Shown: positions 24,243 through 34,208, counted from the first letter of the stretch. The stretch: 64,000 nucleotides of DNA from Pseudoxanthomonas spadix (GCF_003703395.1 NZ_RDQN01000001.1:186001-250000), one strand, 5' to 3'. Program-made: numbers and translations. Notes: a model not told the origin generated them from the letters alone.

Positions 24243-27200
24243 AGCGAGACCAGCTTGTCCACGTCGATCGGCTTGGCGATGTAGTCGTTGGCGCCGGCTT
24301 CCAGGCAGCGCTCGCGATCGTCGGCCATGGCCTTGGCGGTGAGCGCGATGATCGGCAGATGCTGCAGGTGGCGGATCTTGCGGATCTCGCGCATCGCGGT
24401 CAGGCCGTCCATCTCCGGCATCATGATGTCCATCAGCACCAGGTCGACCTGGCGCACCTTCAGCCGCTCCAGCGCCTCCAGCCCGTTGCGGGCGATTTCC
24501 AGCTTGACGCCCAGCGGCTCGAGCACGCTGGACAGGGCGAAGATGTTGCGCACGTCGTCTTCGGCCAGCAGCACGGTGCGTCCGTCGAGCACCGCATCGC
24601 GGCGGCGCGCCTCGCGCAGCAGGCGCTGCTGGTCGCTGGGCAGCGAGGCCTCCACGCTGTGCAGGAACAGGGTGACCTCGTCCAGCAACCGTTCCGGCGA
24701 GCGCGCGCCCTTGATGATGATGCTCTTGGAGTAACGGCGCAGGCGCTGTTCCTCGTCGCGGGTCAGCGCGCGGCCGGTGTAGACGATCACCGGCGGGAAA
24801 GCGACCGCCTCGTTGTCGGCCATGCGTTCGAGCAGGTCGTAGCCGCTGCCGTCGGGCAGGGCCAGGTCGGTGACCATGCAGTCGAAGGTGGCCGCGGCCA
24901 GCTGCTCCATCGCCTCGGCGATGCTGCCCACGGTGGTGATTTCCAGCTGCTCGTGGGCCAGCAGGCGGCGCAGGCTTTCACGCAGCTCGCGGTCATCCTC
25001 GACGATCAGCAGCCGGCGCAGGTCGCGCGCGCTGGTTTCCTCCAGCTGGCGGATCGCGCTGACCAGGCGCTCGCGCGTGGCCGGCTTGAGCAGGTACCCC
25101 ACCGCGCCCAGTTCCATCGCCACCTGGCTGTGCTCCTGCGCCGAGACCACGTGCACCGGGATGTGGCGCGTGGACGGATCGCGCTTGAGCCGCTCGAGCA
25201 CGCTCAGGCCCGACACGTCAGGCAGGCCCAGATCCAGCAGCACGCCGCTGGGTCGCAGCTCGGCCGCCAGGGCCATGGCTTCCTCGGCCGTTGACGCCAC
25301 CACGCAGTCGAAGTCCATGTCGTGCGCCAGCTCGACCAGTGCATGGGCGAAGGCCGGATCGTCCTCCACCGCCAGGATCATCCGGCCCGGACGGTGGCCA
25401 CGATCGCGGTCGTCCTGCGCCCTGGGCACCGGCGCGGACTGCGCGGCTGCAGTGGCGGGGCGTTGGGTGCGCGCCACCGCCGCCGGTGCAGGCATTGCGA
25501 CCGGCGCCGACGTGGCCTGGCTGCTGGCCGGCACGGCGGGTGCCAGCGCGGCGGCGGGCGCGCCGTCCACCGGCAGTTCCAGGGTGAAGCTGCTGCCCTG
25601 GCCGGGCGTGCTGGCCACGCTGATCGCACCGCCCATGCGCACGGCCAGATCGCGCGAGATCGACAGACCCAGGCCGGTGCCGCCGAAGCGGCGCTGGGTG
25701 CTGCCGTCGGCCTGGCGGAAGGCCTGGAAGATCACCTCGGTCTGTTCCGGGGCGATGCCGATGCCGGTGTCGCGGACCACGAAGCGCACCCGCTGCGGGC
25801 CGTGGGCCTGTACGTCCAGGGTGACGCTGCCGCGTTCGGTGAACTTGACCGCGTTGGCCAGCAGGTTGTTGAGGATCTGTTGCAGGCGATGGCTGTCCAC
25901 CTGCAGCTGTGCCGGCGCGTCGGCGCTGGCGGCGATCTGCAGCTGCAGGCCCTTCTGTGCGGCCAGCGGCTCGAAGGTCTCGCGCAGGCGCAGCAGGATC
26001 GCTTCGGTGGCGACGGTCTCCTCGGCCAGTTCGACGTGGCCGGCCTCGATCCTGGACAGGTCCAGGATGTCGTTGATCAATGCCAACAGGTCGGTGTTGG
26101 ACGAATGGATCGCCTGCGCATATTTGACCTGCTCGGCGTTGAGGTTGCCCTCGCGGTTGTCCGCAAGCAGCCTGGCCAGGATCAGCGAGCTGTTGAGCGG
26201 GGTGCGCAACTCATGGGACATGTTGGCCAGGAACTCGGATTTGTAGCGCGAGGAGGCCGCCAGCTCGCGGCTGCTGCGCACCAGTTCGGCCTGCGCACCC
26301 AGCAGCAGGTGGCGCTGGGATTCCAGCTCGTGGGTGCGTTCTTCCAGGTGCACGTTGATCTGTTCCAGCTCGGCCTGCTGCTGCTCCAGGTTGGCCTGGG
26401 ATTGCTGCAGGCTGCGGCTCTGCTCCTCCAGTTCCTCGTTGGTCACCCGCAGTTCTTCCTGCTGGGTCTGCAGTTCCTCGCTCTGGCGCTGGGTTTCTTC
26501 CAGCAGTTCGACCAGTTCCGAACGCAGCTGCGCGGTGCGCAGGGCCACACCGATGGTTTCCATGCAGCGCTCCAGCAGCGCCAGCGCACGGCGGCCATCG
26601 TCGCTGACCGCAAGTCGGCCCAGTTCCAGGACGCCGACCACGCGCCCGTCGGCGGTGACCGGCGCGATGAACAGCTCGGCCGGCGCACTGCGCCCCAGTG
26701 CCGATTCGATCGGCAAGTGTGCGCCCTGCGGGCCGCGCAGATGGCGCGGGCGTGCCTGCTGCACCACTTCGCCCAACTGGCCGTTGTCCAGCGGCAGCTC
26801 GTGCACGGCTGATAGGGGCAGGGCAATGCCGCCGGTCAGCAGCAGGCGCTGGCCCTGCACCCGATACAGGGCGCCGACCTGCGCATCGAGCTGCTCGCAC
26901 AGGATGCGCAGTGCCAGTTCGGCCATCTGCGCAGGTTCCAGATCGCCCTGCAGGCTGACCGCCACCGCGTTTTCGCTCTCCTGCAGCCACAGCATGTATT
27001 CGGCGTGCAGGCGTGCGCGGATGGCCTGCATCGCGATCAACCCGGTGGCGATGAAGCAGATCCCGCCCATGCTGCGGTTGACGATGGAGAACGATGCGCT
27101 GTTGCTGGCCGGTGCCAGGTGGTAGCCCACCACCAGCAGTACGCAGGCGAGCAGGGCCAGGATCAGCGGCACCTGAGGACGACGCTGGAACAGGCACACG

Positions 27201-27334
27201 GACACGGCCAGGAAGTAGCCCAGCCATACCGCATAACCCAGCGGTGTGACCAGTTCCGCAAACAGCGTTGCGATCGACAGGGCGGCTGCGGCCGCCCAGA
27301 TCCAGGGGTCACGCGATACGGGCGCAGCGCTCAT
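24215..27334 (-). CDS. membrane hybrid histidine kinase with three receiver domains
   Basis: A 1039-residue sensor. Residues 8-110 hold about three to four membrane helices; a GAF-like domain covers about 125-275. A long Gln/Glu-rich coiled coil (about 280-365) leads to HisKA with His374 (ANMSHELRTPLN), then the ATPase domain (NLLANAVKFT, GTGLGLSIS). An Ala/Pro linker (about 600-645) precedes three receivers starting near 652, 775 and 918; the last has LVLMDIMMPEMDG. The middle receiver has DLALPDGSG. It is the first gene of the operon with CheR, CheB and a receiver-kinase, implying a phosphorelay linked to methylation. A TAAAAT -10-like site lies at 27366-27371. Confidence 0.92.
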   Translation of the reverse strand: MSAAPVSRDPWIWAAAAALSIATLFAELVTPLGYAVWLGYFLAVSVCLFQRRPQVPLILALLACVLLVVGYHLAPASNSASFSIVNRSMGGICFIATGLIAMQAIRARLHAEYMLWLQESENAVAVSLQGDLEPAQMAELALRILCEQLDAQVGALYRVQGQRLLLTGGIALPLSAVHELPLDNGQLGEVVQQARPRHLRGPQGAHLPIESALGRSAPAELFIAPVTADGRVVGVLELGRLAVSDDGRRALALLERCMETIGVALRTAQLRSELVELLEETQRQSEELQTQQEELRVTNEELEEQSRSLQQSQANLEQQQAELEQINVHLEERTHELESQRHLLLGAQAELVRSSRELAASSRYKSEFLANMSHELRTPLNSSLILARLLADNREGNLNAEQVKYAQAIHSSNTDLLALINDILDLSRIEAGHVELAEETVATEAILLRLRETFEPLAAQKGLQLQIAASADAPAQLQVDSHRLQQILNNLLANAVKFTERGSVTLDVQAHGPQRVRFVVRDTGIGIAPEQTEVIFQAFRQADGSTQRRFGGTGLGLSISRDLAVRMGGAISVASTPGQGSSFTLELPVDGAPAAALAPAVPASSQATSAPVAMPAPAAVARTQRPATAAAQSAPVPRAQDDRDRGHRPGRMILAVEDDPAFAHALVELAHDMDFDCVVASTAEEAMALAAELRPSGVLLDLGLPDVSGLSVLERLKRDPSTRHIPVHVVSAQEHSQVAMELGAVGYLLKPATRERLVSAIRQLEETSARDLRRLLIVEDDRELRESLRRLLAHEQLEITTVGSIAEAMEQLAAATFDCMVTDLALPDGSGYDLLERMADNEAVAFPPVIVYTGRALTRDEEQRLRRYSKSIIIKGARSPERLLDEVTLFLHSVEASLPSDQQRLLREARRRDAVLDGRTVLLAEDDVRNIFALSSVLEPLGVKLEIARNGLEALERLKVRQVDLVLMDIMMPEMDGLTAMREIRKIRHLQHLPIIALTAKAMADDRERCLEAGANDYIAKPIDVDKLVSLCRVWCSRQ

Positions 27335-27458
27335 GCTTGATCGTGGAAGTCGAAAAAGACGGAGGATTTTATCCGATCACCAGCGCGCGCAGCCGCCTTT
27401 GACGCATGCACGAATCCTTCACGCCGCAGCTTGCCAGACTCCGGGGCGTGGGCTGCGT

Positions 27459-27482
27459 GCGGCGCGCCGCGCCGCCGTTTTT
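27459..27482 (+). terminator. terminator-like hairpin in the leader of the receiver gene
   Basis: An 8-bp GC stem (27459-27466 with 27468-27475) with a minimal loop is followed by CG and TTTTT. It sits 21 bases before the receiver gene start, and no plus-strand gene lies upstream, so it could act as an attenuator. Its very tight loop lowers confidence. Confidence 0.4.
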
Positions 27483-27503
27483 GATCGTCAGGACAGGTTT
27501 TCC

Positions 27504-27869
27504 ATGAGCCAACCCTTGCGCGTCCTCCTTGTCGAGGATCAGGCCGACCTTCGCGAATTGATGGCCGATGCCTTGACCGGCCTTGGCATGCAGGTCGCCA
27601 CCGCCGCCGATGCCAACAGTGCCTTGTCGCTGCTCGATGCGGACCCGGTCGTCGACGTGCTCCTGAGCGACGTTTACATGCCCGGCCAGATGAGCGGCGC
27701 CGAGCTGGCCGTGCGCGTTTGCAGCAAGTTTCCCGAGGTGCGCGTGATCCTGGCCTCGGGCCAGGGCCGCCACCAACTGCCGGAGCTGCCGGCCAGTGTG
27801 GAGTTCGTGCAGAAGCCCTACAGCCTGGCCCAGCTCATCGGCCTGCTGCGCAATCGTGCCTCGGCCTGA
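27504..27869 (+). CDS. stand-alone receiver-domain response regulator
   Basis: A 121-residue single-domain receiver (CheY-like). Phospho-acceptor Asp56 (LLSDVYMP), the acidic pair Glu11-Asp12 (LVEDQAD), Ser85 (ILASGQG) and Lys104 (QKPYS) are all present. There is no output domain, so it acts by protein contact or as a relay or phosphate sink. The ATG at 27504 follows CAGGACAGG. It is divergent from the three-receiver hybrid kinase, so it is a likely partner of that system; the pairing is inferred from position. Confidence 0.85.
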   Translation: MSQPLRVLLVEDQADLRELMADALTGLGMQVATAADANSALSLLDADPVVDVLLSDVYMPGQMSGAELAVRVCSKFPEVRVILASGQGRHQLPELPASVEFVQKPYSLAQLIGLLRNRASA

Positions 27870-28191
27870 GGGGTTCGCGCGCGGCGCCTCCAGCCAATTG
27901 TCGGGTGACATCACCTGCGGGTGGGAGGGTCAGCGTGATCGTGGGTCGATCGTGGCGTGTCCGGCAGGCAAGGTGGAGCCCCGTGGTCCTGCTCGGGTGT
28001 TTCCCGGAAAAGTCACTGCCGGGCGCGCGGCCCGTCAATGCCGTTGCCCGCCATCAGGGTCGGTCCGGCTGTCCTGCAAGGACCGGAGCGCTGACGCGAC
28101 AGCGCGCACTGTTCACACCTTGAACGTCGGCGCGTGCGCAAGCTGCGCGCCATGATCGGGCCGCCGGTGCGCCCGGGGAAGGAGCGCGGGA
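27870..28191. other. 322-bp gene-free stretch
   Basis: I see no RNA gene, convincing terminator or repeat here. Short frames on both strands lack ribosome binding sites. The last 20 bases hold a strong AAGGAG site for the DUF421 gene, and TTGAAC at 28121-28126 is a possible -35 without a good -10. Confidence 0.5.
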
Positions 28192-28671
28192 ATGGAACAC
28201 AGCCTGTTTGATCTGGCGATGCCGTGGTGGCAGTTCGTCCTGCGCGCGGTCGCGGTGTACGTGGTGGTGCTGTTGATGGTGCGCGTGACCGGCAAGCGCG
28301 CCCTGGGGCAGACAGCGCCGTTCGACATGCTGGTGATCGTGCTGCTGGGCGAGGCGGTGCAGAACTCCCTGATCGGCGAGGATACCTCGCTGCTGGGCGG
28401 GCTGATCCTGGCGGCGGTGCTGCTGCTGCTGAACTGGCTGGTGGGCTTCGCCACCGCGCGCAGCAGGCGTCTGGACCTGCTGGTCCAGGGCAGGCCGGTG
28501 GTGTTGGCCCGCGACGGCCAGATCGCCTGGGAAGAACTGGTCAAGCGCAATGTCAGCTACGCCGATTTCGAAACCTCCAAGCGTGAGGCCGATTGCCGCG
28601 ACGACAGCGAGATCGACCTGGCCATCCTGGAGACCTCCGGCAGGATCACCGTGCTGCGCAAGAGGGACTAG
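28192..28671 (+). CDS. DUF421 (YetF-type) membrane protein
   Basis: A 159-residue protein. Three membrane helices fill about residues 13-85, with the family's RVTGKRALGQTAPFDMLVIVLLGEAVQNSLIGED segment in and after the first. A small soluble C-terminal domain follows (LLVQGRPVVLARDGQIAWEELVKRNVSYADF...READCRDDSEIDLAILETSGRITVL), typical of DUF421/YetF. Its function is unknown; related Bacillus proteins affect spore and membrane properties. The start is well supported by AAGGAG at 28180-28185. It precedes a GacA-like regulator by 89 bases but probably has separate transcription. Confidence 0.88.
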   Translation: MEHSLFDLAMPWWQFVLRAVAVYVVVLLMVRVTGKRALGQTAPFDMLVIVLLGEAVQNSLIGEDTSLLGGLILAAVLLLLNWLVGFATARSRRLDLLVQGRPVVLARDGQIAWEELVKRNVSYADFETSKREADCRDDSEIDLAILETSGRITVLRKRD

Positions 28672-28691
28672 CCTGGCAGGCAGGCTCAGGC

Positions 28692-28720
28692 TTGCCCCTC
28701 GCAGACGCCGGGGGTAGGCT
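28692..28720 (+). promoter_or_regulatory. candidate promoter of the GacA-like regulator
   Basis: TTGCCC (28692-28697) and TAGGCT (28715-28720) are spaced by 17 bases, about 40 bases before the ATG. Each hexamer matches the sigma70 consensus in four of six positions. Confidence 0.4.
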
Positions 28721-28760
28721 CCGGGGCGGGGAATTGCCGCGTTTGACAAGGGGGACAGGG

Positions 28761-29408
28761 ATGACGATCCGGGTCTTTCTGGTGGACGACCACGCGCTGG
28801 TCCGCACCGGGCTGAAGATGATTCTGGCCGATCAGGTCGATATCGAGGTGGTCGGGGAAGCCGAAAGCGGCGAGCAGGCACTGCCGCAGATCCGCAGGCT
28901 CAAGCCGCACGTGGTGCTGTGCGACATGCACCTGCCGGGCCTGAGCGGGTTCGATGTGACCGAGCGCATCGTGCGCGGCGACTCCGGCAGCCGGGTGATC
29001 ATCGTCTCGGTGCTGGAGGACGGGCCATTGCCCAAGCGCGTGCTCGAAGCCGGTGCTTCGGGCTACGTGGGCAAGGGTGGCGATGCCAACGAACTGCTGC
29101 GCGCGGTGCGCGATGTCTCGCGTGGCAAGCGCTACCTGGGCAGCAACGTGGCCCAGAATCTGGCGCTGTCGTCGATGAGCCAGGACGCCTCGCCGTTTGA
29201 CGGGCTGACCGCACGCGAGCTGGAAGTGGTGATGCTGCTGGTGCAGGGCCTGCGCCAGAACGAAATCGCTGCCCGGCTCAGCCTGAGTCCCAAGACGGTG
29301 AGCACGCACAAGACCCGCGTGTTCCAGAAGGCCCGGGTGCAGGACACGGTGGCGCTGGCCCGGTTGGCCGCGCAATATGGATTGGTCGACACGGCCCGGG
29401 TCGTCTAG
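28761..29408 (+). CDS. gacA: GacA/UvrY-type two-component response regulator
   Basis: A 215-residue regulator with an N-terminal receiver (acidic Asp9-Asp10, phospho-acceptor Asp55 in LCDMHLPG) and a C-terminal LuxR-type helix-turn-helix near residues 148-205 (LTARELEVVMLLVQGLRQNEIAARLSLSPKTVSTHKTRVFQKA). Length and the DDHALVRTGLKMIL beginning resemble GacA/UvrY, which activates small RNAs that sequester RsmA/CsrA. The partner kinase (GacS/BarA) is not adjacent, as is usual for GacA. The usual uvrC/pgsA neighbour is absent, so another NarL-family assignment is possible. The start has GGGGACAGGG directly upstream. Confidence 0.75.
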   Translation: MTIRVFLVDDHALVRTGLKMILADQVDIEVVGEAESGEQALPQIRRLKPHVVLCDMHLPGLSGFDVTERIVRGDSGSRVIIVSVLEDGPLPKRVLEAGASGYVGKGGDANELLRAVRDVSRGKRYLGSNVAQNLALSSMSQDASPFDGLTARELEVVMLLVQGLRQNEIAARLSLSPKTVSTHKTRVFQKARVQDTVALARLAAQYGLVDTARVV

Positions 29409-29423
29409 ACGCGGGCCTGTCGA

Positions 29424-29447
29424 GCAGCGCCCGGAATCAGGCGCTGC
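29424..29447. terminator. hairpin between converging gacA-like gene and rne
   Basis: GCAGCGCC (29424-29431) pairs with GGCGCTGC (29440-29447) across an 8-nt loop that contains the rne stop codon. There is no T-run on either side, so any termination would be weak; it may protect the 3' ends. Confidence 0.35.
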
Positions 29448-32400
29448 GTTCGCTCCCGGGCCTGTCCGGCGCGCGCTGGTCGTCGTTGTGGGCTTCGGTT
29501 TCCCCCTGGGTCGGACGCGGGGCCGACACCGGCTCGAACAGGTGGCCGGTCATCGACTCCGGCAGGTCGGGGTCGGCGCTGAAGAACGGCGAGCCTGCTG
29601 CCGGGCCGCTGGCCGGCATGGCCGGTGCTGCAGCCGGCGGCGCCGGGCCGACCGACGCGTCCTCAATGGGCCGGGCGGCCTCGGCCTGGCGCACGGACGG
29701 CGCGGACTGGGCTTCGACCGGCAGGTCCGGCTGCGGCTGCGCGATCGGGGCGTGCCGGGCTGGCGTGTCCTGGGCCGGGGCCACGGCGATCGGTTCCGGG
29801 GCTCCAGCCGAAGGCGTGTCGATGCTCGGTGCGGCCTCGCTGGCCACCACCTGGACCTGCGCCTGTGCCGGTTCGGCGACGACGGCCTCGGGTCCGGCGG
29901 GCCGGTGGCTGGCGATCCTCGGTTCGTCCTCGATCTCGGTCGCCGATGCGACTTCGGCCGAGGCTGCAGCGGCGGCCGGGCTCGGCGGGTTCACCTGCTC
30001 GGCGACCGGGGCAGGCGAGGCGATCACGGCCGGTCCGGCGGGCTGCGCTGCTTCAGTGCCCGATGCGGGCGCGATCGGCGCTTGCTTGCCGGTGCTCGCC
30101 TCGACCACCACGGCGGTCGCGCTGGCGGCGGCCACCGCCGCGGTGCTGGCGGCATTGGCCTGGGCCCGTGGCGGAGTCGGCCTGGCGGTCGCCGGTTCGG
30201 CGTCGTCGAAGTCGAACTCCGGCTGCGAGGAGGAAGGCACCACCACCGGTTCCTCCTCGCCCCCCAGCTCGGATTCGCCCAGTTCGCCGGCGGCATTGGC
30301 AGTGTCGCCACTGCCGCGACGACGGCGACGACCGCCGCGACGGCCGCGACGACGACGCGGCGTGCCGGTTTCATCGACACCCTCGGTCTGGTTGTCGTCA
30401 CCCGCCTCATCGCTGCCATCCTCGGCATCGGCCAGGGTCTGGTCTTCCTCCGGGGCGACCGGCGGCCTGGGCTTGCGCGGTTCTGCCTGCGGCTCGGCCC
30501 TGGCTTCGGTCACCGCTGCGGGCGCTTCGGCCTGCGGCGCGGGCGCGGCCTGGACCGGTGTGGCACCTTCGGGCTGAAGGGCGGTCGCGACCGCCGCTGC
30601 AGTCACCGCATCACTGCTCTCAAGCGGCTTGCGCGGCTCGCGTGGCTCGCGCGGCGGTCTGGGCGGACGGTTGCCGTTGGCCGGCTGCTCCTGGGCGCCG
30701 TCGTGCTGCGGCCGGGGCGGCCTGGGCGGCTGCTGTGGCTTGGCCTGCTGTTGCGGCTGCTGCGACCGGGCCGGCGGTTCTGCGCGGGTGCGCGGCGAGC
30801 CATTGCCCGGGGCCTGCACGGCATCCTTGTCCTTGTTGCGGCCATCGCGGTCACGGCGCTGAGCGTTCTGCTGGCCGCCGCGGGCATGGCTGCCGCCCTG
30901 GCCGCGGCCACCCTCGCGACGCTGCGGGCCGGTGTTGCCAGCGTGATCGTTGCGGGCCGGAGCGGTCTGGCTGCGCTGCGGCTGGGCTGGCGCGGTGGCC
31001 GGGCTGCTGGCGGCGCCGAACACGCGCTTGAACCAGCCGACCACGCCGCCGGCTGCGGGCTGGGCGACCGGCGCTGCGACGACGGGTGCCGGCGTGGCTT
31101 CGACCGGGGCCGGGGCCTCGCGTTCCTGACGCACCGGCGCCGGCTGGGCGTGCTTGACCGTGGTCACCGCCGGTGCGGCCGGGATGTTGAGCTGGGCCTT
31201 GGTCAGTGCATGCACCGGCAGCTTGCGCGGGGTGCCGCGCTGGTAGCTGGGCTTGGCGGACTCTTCGCCCAGCTCGTTCTCGCGCAGGCGGGTGACCTCG
31301 TAGTGCGGGGTCTGCAGTTGCTCGTCGGCGACGATGATGATCGGCGCATCGTGGCGCTGCTCGATCTCGCGCAGGGCGTTGCGTTTCTCGTTGAGCAGGT
31401 AGTTGGCGATTTCCAGCGGCGCCTGCACCAGCACCTGGCCGGTGTTGTCCTTCATCGCGTGCTCTTCGGCCACCCGGATGATGGACAGCGACAGCGACTC
31501 GACGCTGCGCATGCGGCCGTGGCCTTCGCAGCGCGGGCAGACGATCTGGCTGGACTCGCCCAGGCTGGGGCGCAGCCGCTGGCGGCTCATTTCCATCAGG
31601 CCAAAGCGCGAGATCCGGCCCAGCTGGACCCGGGCGCGATCGTACTTGAGCGCGTTCTGCAGGCGGTTCTCGACTTCACGCTGGTGCTTGGCCGAGGACA
31701 TGTCGATGAAGTCGATCACCACCAGGCCGCCCAGGTCGCGCAGGCGCAGCTGGCGGGCCACTTCCTCGGCTGCCTCGCAGTTGGTCTGGAACGCGGTTTC
31801 CTCGATGTCGCCGCCCTTGGTGGCGCGGGACGAATTGACGTCGATGGCGGTCAGCGCTTCGGTCTGGTCGACCACGATCGAGCCGCCCGAGGGCAGGCGC
31901 ACGTTGCGCTCGTAGGCCGCCTCGATCTGCGATTCGATCTGGAAGCGGTTGAACAGCGGAATGTCGTCGGTGTAAAGCTTGAGCTTGCGCAGGTTGTGCG
32001 GCATGACCTGCTGCATGAATTCCTGGGCGGTGGCGTAGAGCTCCTCGGTATCGACCAGGATCTCGCCCACGTCCGCGCGCAGGTAGTCGCGCAGGGCACG
32101 CACGATCAGGCGCGACTCCTGGTAGATCAGAAACGGCGCCGGCCTGGACAGGGCGGCTTCGGCCACGGCCTTCCATACGCTCAACAGGTAATCCAGGTCC
32201 CACTGCAGCTCTTCGGCATCGCGGCCGACGCCGGCGGTGCGGATGATCACGCCCATGTCCTCGGGAATGGTCAGCGCATCCATGGCGGCTTTCAGCGCGG
32301 CCCGGTCGTCACCCTCGATCCGGCGCGAGACGCCGCCGGCGGTGGGCGAATTGGGCATCAGCACCATGTAGCGGCCGGCCAGGGAGATGAACGTGGTCAG

Positions 32401-32742
32401 GGCCGCGCCCTTGTTGCCGCGCTCGTCCTTGTCGACCTGGACCACCACTTCCTGGCCCTCGCGCAGCAGTTCGCGCAGGCCGGCCTTGTTGTGGTCGACC
32501 CCGGACTGGAAGTAGTCGCGGGAGATTTCCTTGAGCGGCAGGAAGCCATGGCGCTCGGCGCCATAGTCGACGAAAGCCGCTTCCAGCGACGGCTCGAGCC
32601 GGGTGATGCGGCCCTTGTAGATGTTGGACTTCTTCTGTTCCTTGGACGGCTGCTCGATATCGATGTCGTAGAGCGTCTGCCCGTCGACGATGGCCACGCG
32701 CAGTTCTTCTGCCTGCGTGGCATTGATCAACATACGTTTCAT
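29437..32742 (-). CDS. rne: Ribonuclease E
   Basis: An 1101-residue endoribonuclease and degradosome scaffold. Residues 1-510 are the catalytic part: an S1 domain (about 35-125, with [21 protein letters not shown]), a DNase I-like region with DVNSS near 303, and the zinc-link CPRCEGHG near 401 that holds the dimer. Residues 511-1101 form a long disordered Pro/Ala/Gln/Arg-rich scaffold with a strongly basic [15 protein letters not shown] stretch near 805, likely RNA-binding. This tail is where helicase, enolase or PNPase would dock. The start at 32742 ([18 protein letters not shown]) matches the family. It faces rluC divergently. Confidence 0.96.
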   Translation of the reverse strand: MKRMLINATQAEELRVAIVDGQTLYDIDIEQPSKEQKKSNIYKGRITRLEPSLEAAFVDYGAERHGFLPLKEISRDYFQSGVDHNKAGLRELLREGQEVVVQVDKDERGNKGAALTTFISLAGRYMVLMPNSPTAGGVSRRIEGDDRAALKAAMDALTIPEDMGVIIRTAGVGRDAEELQWDLDYLLSVWKAVAEAALSRPAPFLIYQESRLIVRALRDYLRADVGEILVDTEELYATAQEFMQQVMPHNLRKLKLYTDDIPLFNRFQIESQIEAAYERNVRLPSGGSIVVDQTEALTAIDVNSSRATKGGDIEETAFQTNCEAAEEVARQLRLRDLGGLVVIDFIDMSSAKHQREVENRLQNALKYDRARVQLGRISRFGLMEMSRQRLRPSLGESSQIVCPRCEGHGRMRSVESLSLSIIRVAEEHAMKDNTGQVLVQAPLEIANYLLNEKRNALREIEQRHDAPIIIVADEQLQTPHYEVTRLRENELGEESAKPSYQRGTPRKLPVHALTKAQLNIPAAPAVTTVKHAQPAPVRQEREAPAPVEATPAPVVAAPVAQPAAGGVVGWFKRVFGAASSPATAPAQPQRSQTAPARNDHAGNTGPQRREGGRGQGGSHARGGQQNAQRRDRDGRNKDKDAVQAPGNGSPRTRAEPPARSQQPQQQAKPQQPPRPPRPQHDGAQEQPANGNRPPRPPREPREPRKPLESSDAVTAAAVATALQPEGATPVQAAPAPQAEAPAAVTEARAEPQAEPRKPRPPVAPEEDQTLADAEDGSDEAGDDNQTEGVDETGTPRRRRGRRGGRRRRRGSGDTANAAGELGESELGGEEEPVVVPSSSQPEFDFDDAEPATARPTPPRAQANAASTAAVAAASATAVVVEASTGKQAPIAPASGTEAAQPAGPAVIASPAPVAEQVNPPSPAAAAASAEVASATEIEDEPRIASHRPAGPEAVVAEPAQAQVQVVASEAAPSIDTPSAGAPEPIAVAPAQDTPARHAPIAQPQPDLPVEAQSAPSVRQAEAARPIEDASVGPAPPAAAPAMPASGPAAGSPFFSADPDLPESMTGHLFEPVSAPRPTQGETEAHNDDQRAPDRPGSERSA

Positions 32743-33148
32743 TGTCGCGTTCCTCGCGCTCTACCGCGCGACAAACGCCATGGCGTTCTTGCTTCTGGAA
32801 CGTTCGGCCGCTTCCCGCGCAGGCGCGGGTGGGCGGGTTGGAGCTTCCAGCGCTTCGACACCACGGCGAGCCGCGGGAGCGCTTGTTGTTGTTGTCGGTG
32901 TTGCGGGACCGTCGGCCATCCGGCCATCAGGCCGGTTGTGCCGCGCGGGACGTGTTCAGCTCGGATGTCTGACGCACCCGGCGGTGTCAGGGATTGCCGG
33001 CGAGCCGCTAACATGGCCGCCCCGGGGACGGTGGTCGCGTACTGTGCCGGGCTTCGCCAGGAAAGCTGGGCTTCTGGCCCATGAAGCAACTTCCCTGCGA
33101 AATCAAACCCTTATCTCGCACGCCGAGTGTAACAGACAAGATGGACGA
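32743..33148. promoter_or_regulatory. rne leader and divergent rne/rluC promoter region
   Basis: This 406-bp gap separates rne and rluC. On the minus strand an extended -10, TGTTACACT (33134-33126), could start rne about 377 nt before its ATG, leaving a leader similar in length to the autoregulated E. coli rne leader (361 nt). No good -35 is visible. The rluC promoter is not clear. No open frame here has a convincing ribosome binding site. Confidence 0.4.
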
Positions 33149-34129
33149 ATGACTGCCCCCGCACGCCCCGAACATCCCGCCGCGCGCAGCGCCGTGCGGA
33201 CCGTGGTGGTGCCCGAGGATCGGGAGGGCCAGCGGCTGGACAATTTCCTGCTGGGCCAGCTCAAGGGGGCCCCGCGCAGCCTGGTCTACAAGCTGGTCCG
33301 CAGCGGCCAGGTCCGGGTGAACGGGGGCCGGGCCAAGGCCGAGCGCAAGCTGCTGGCCGGTGACCAGGTGCGGGTGCCGCCGGTGAACCTGGAGGACACC
33401 GCGCCCGGTTCAGCCCCGCCGGCCGGGTTTCTGGCCCGGATGGAGGCGGCGATCGTGTTCGAGGATGCGCGCCTGCTGGTGATCAACAAGCCGACCGGGG
33501 TGGCCAGCCACGGCGGCAGCGGGATCAGCCATGGCGCGATCGAGACCATGCGCGCGCTGCGCCCCAAGCAGGCGCTGGAACTGGTCCACCGCCTGGACCG
33601 GGACACCTCCGGCCTGCTGGTCCTGGCCAAGAAGCGCGCGGCCCTGACCGAGTTGCAGGCGCTGCTGCGCGAGGACGCCGGCCCGAACAAGGGCATTCGC
33701 AAGCGCTACCTGACCCTGCTGACCGGGCGCCTGCCCGACGGCACCATGACCGTGGACGCACCACTGCTGGTCGGCCTGCGCCAGGGCGGCGAGCGCCATG
33801 TCCAGGTCAACGACGCCGGCAAGCCCAGCGTCAGTCACTTCAAGGTACTGGAACGCCGCGGCGGCCAGTCCTATTGCGAGGTGCTGATCGAAAGCGGCCG
33901 CACCCACCAGATCCGCGTGCACGCCCAGCACCTGGGCCATCCGGTGGCCGGGGACGACAAGTACGGCGATCCGCAGGCCAACAGGCGCCTGCGCGAACAG
34001 GCCGGGCTGAAGCGGCTGTTCCTGCACGCCGCCTCGCTGGAGTTCTCGCTGGATGCCGGACGCACGCCCTATGTCCTGAATGCGCCGCTGGCCGACGACC
34101 TGGCCGCGGCGCTGGACGCGCTGGCGTAG
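33149..34129 (+). CDS. rluC: 23S rRNA pseudouridine(955/2504/2580) synthase
   Basis: A 326-residue pseudouridine synthase of the RluA family. An S4 RNA-binding domain covers about residues 28-80 (QRLDNFLLGQLKGAPRSLVYKLVRSGQVRVNGGR). The catalytic domain has HRLDRDTSGLLV at 147-158 with catalytic Asp150, and later SGRTHQIRVHAQHLGHPVAGDDKYG. Divergent pairing with rne is the conserved arrangement for rluC, which is the main reason for choosing it over RluD. The ATG at 33149 lacks a strong ribosome binding site; in-frame sequence upstream lies in the rne leader. Confidence 0.9.
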   Translation: MTAPARPEHPAARSAVRTVVVPEDREGQRLDNFLLGQLKGAPRSLVYKLVRSGQVRVNGGRAKAERKLLAGDQVRVPPVNLEDTAPGSAPPAGFLARMEAAIVFEDARLLVINKPTGVASHGGSGISHGAIETMRALRPKQALELVHRLDRDTSGLLVLAKKRAALTELQALLREDAGPNKGIRKRYLTLLTGRLPDGTMTVDAPLLVGLRQGGERHVQVNDAGKPSVSHFKVLERRGGQSYCEVLIESGRTHQIRVHAQHLGHPVAGDDKYGDPQANRRLREQAGLKRLFLHAASLEFSLDAGRTPYVLNAPLADDLAAALDALA

Positions 34130-34208
34130 GAGCGCACCGCAGGGGCGCGATGGGGCGTTCCCGGTAAAGCCTCTCGCGGCCCTGCCCGAGCCGGCCGCAC
34201 AATCAGGT

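Noticed and set aside
29377-33084. A 1235-residue plus-strand frame opposite rne
   Set aside because: It is an antisense shadow of RNase E, Arg/Gly/Leu-rich, with no motif or start signal. The divergent rne promoter region interrupts it.
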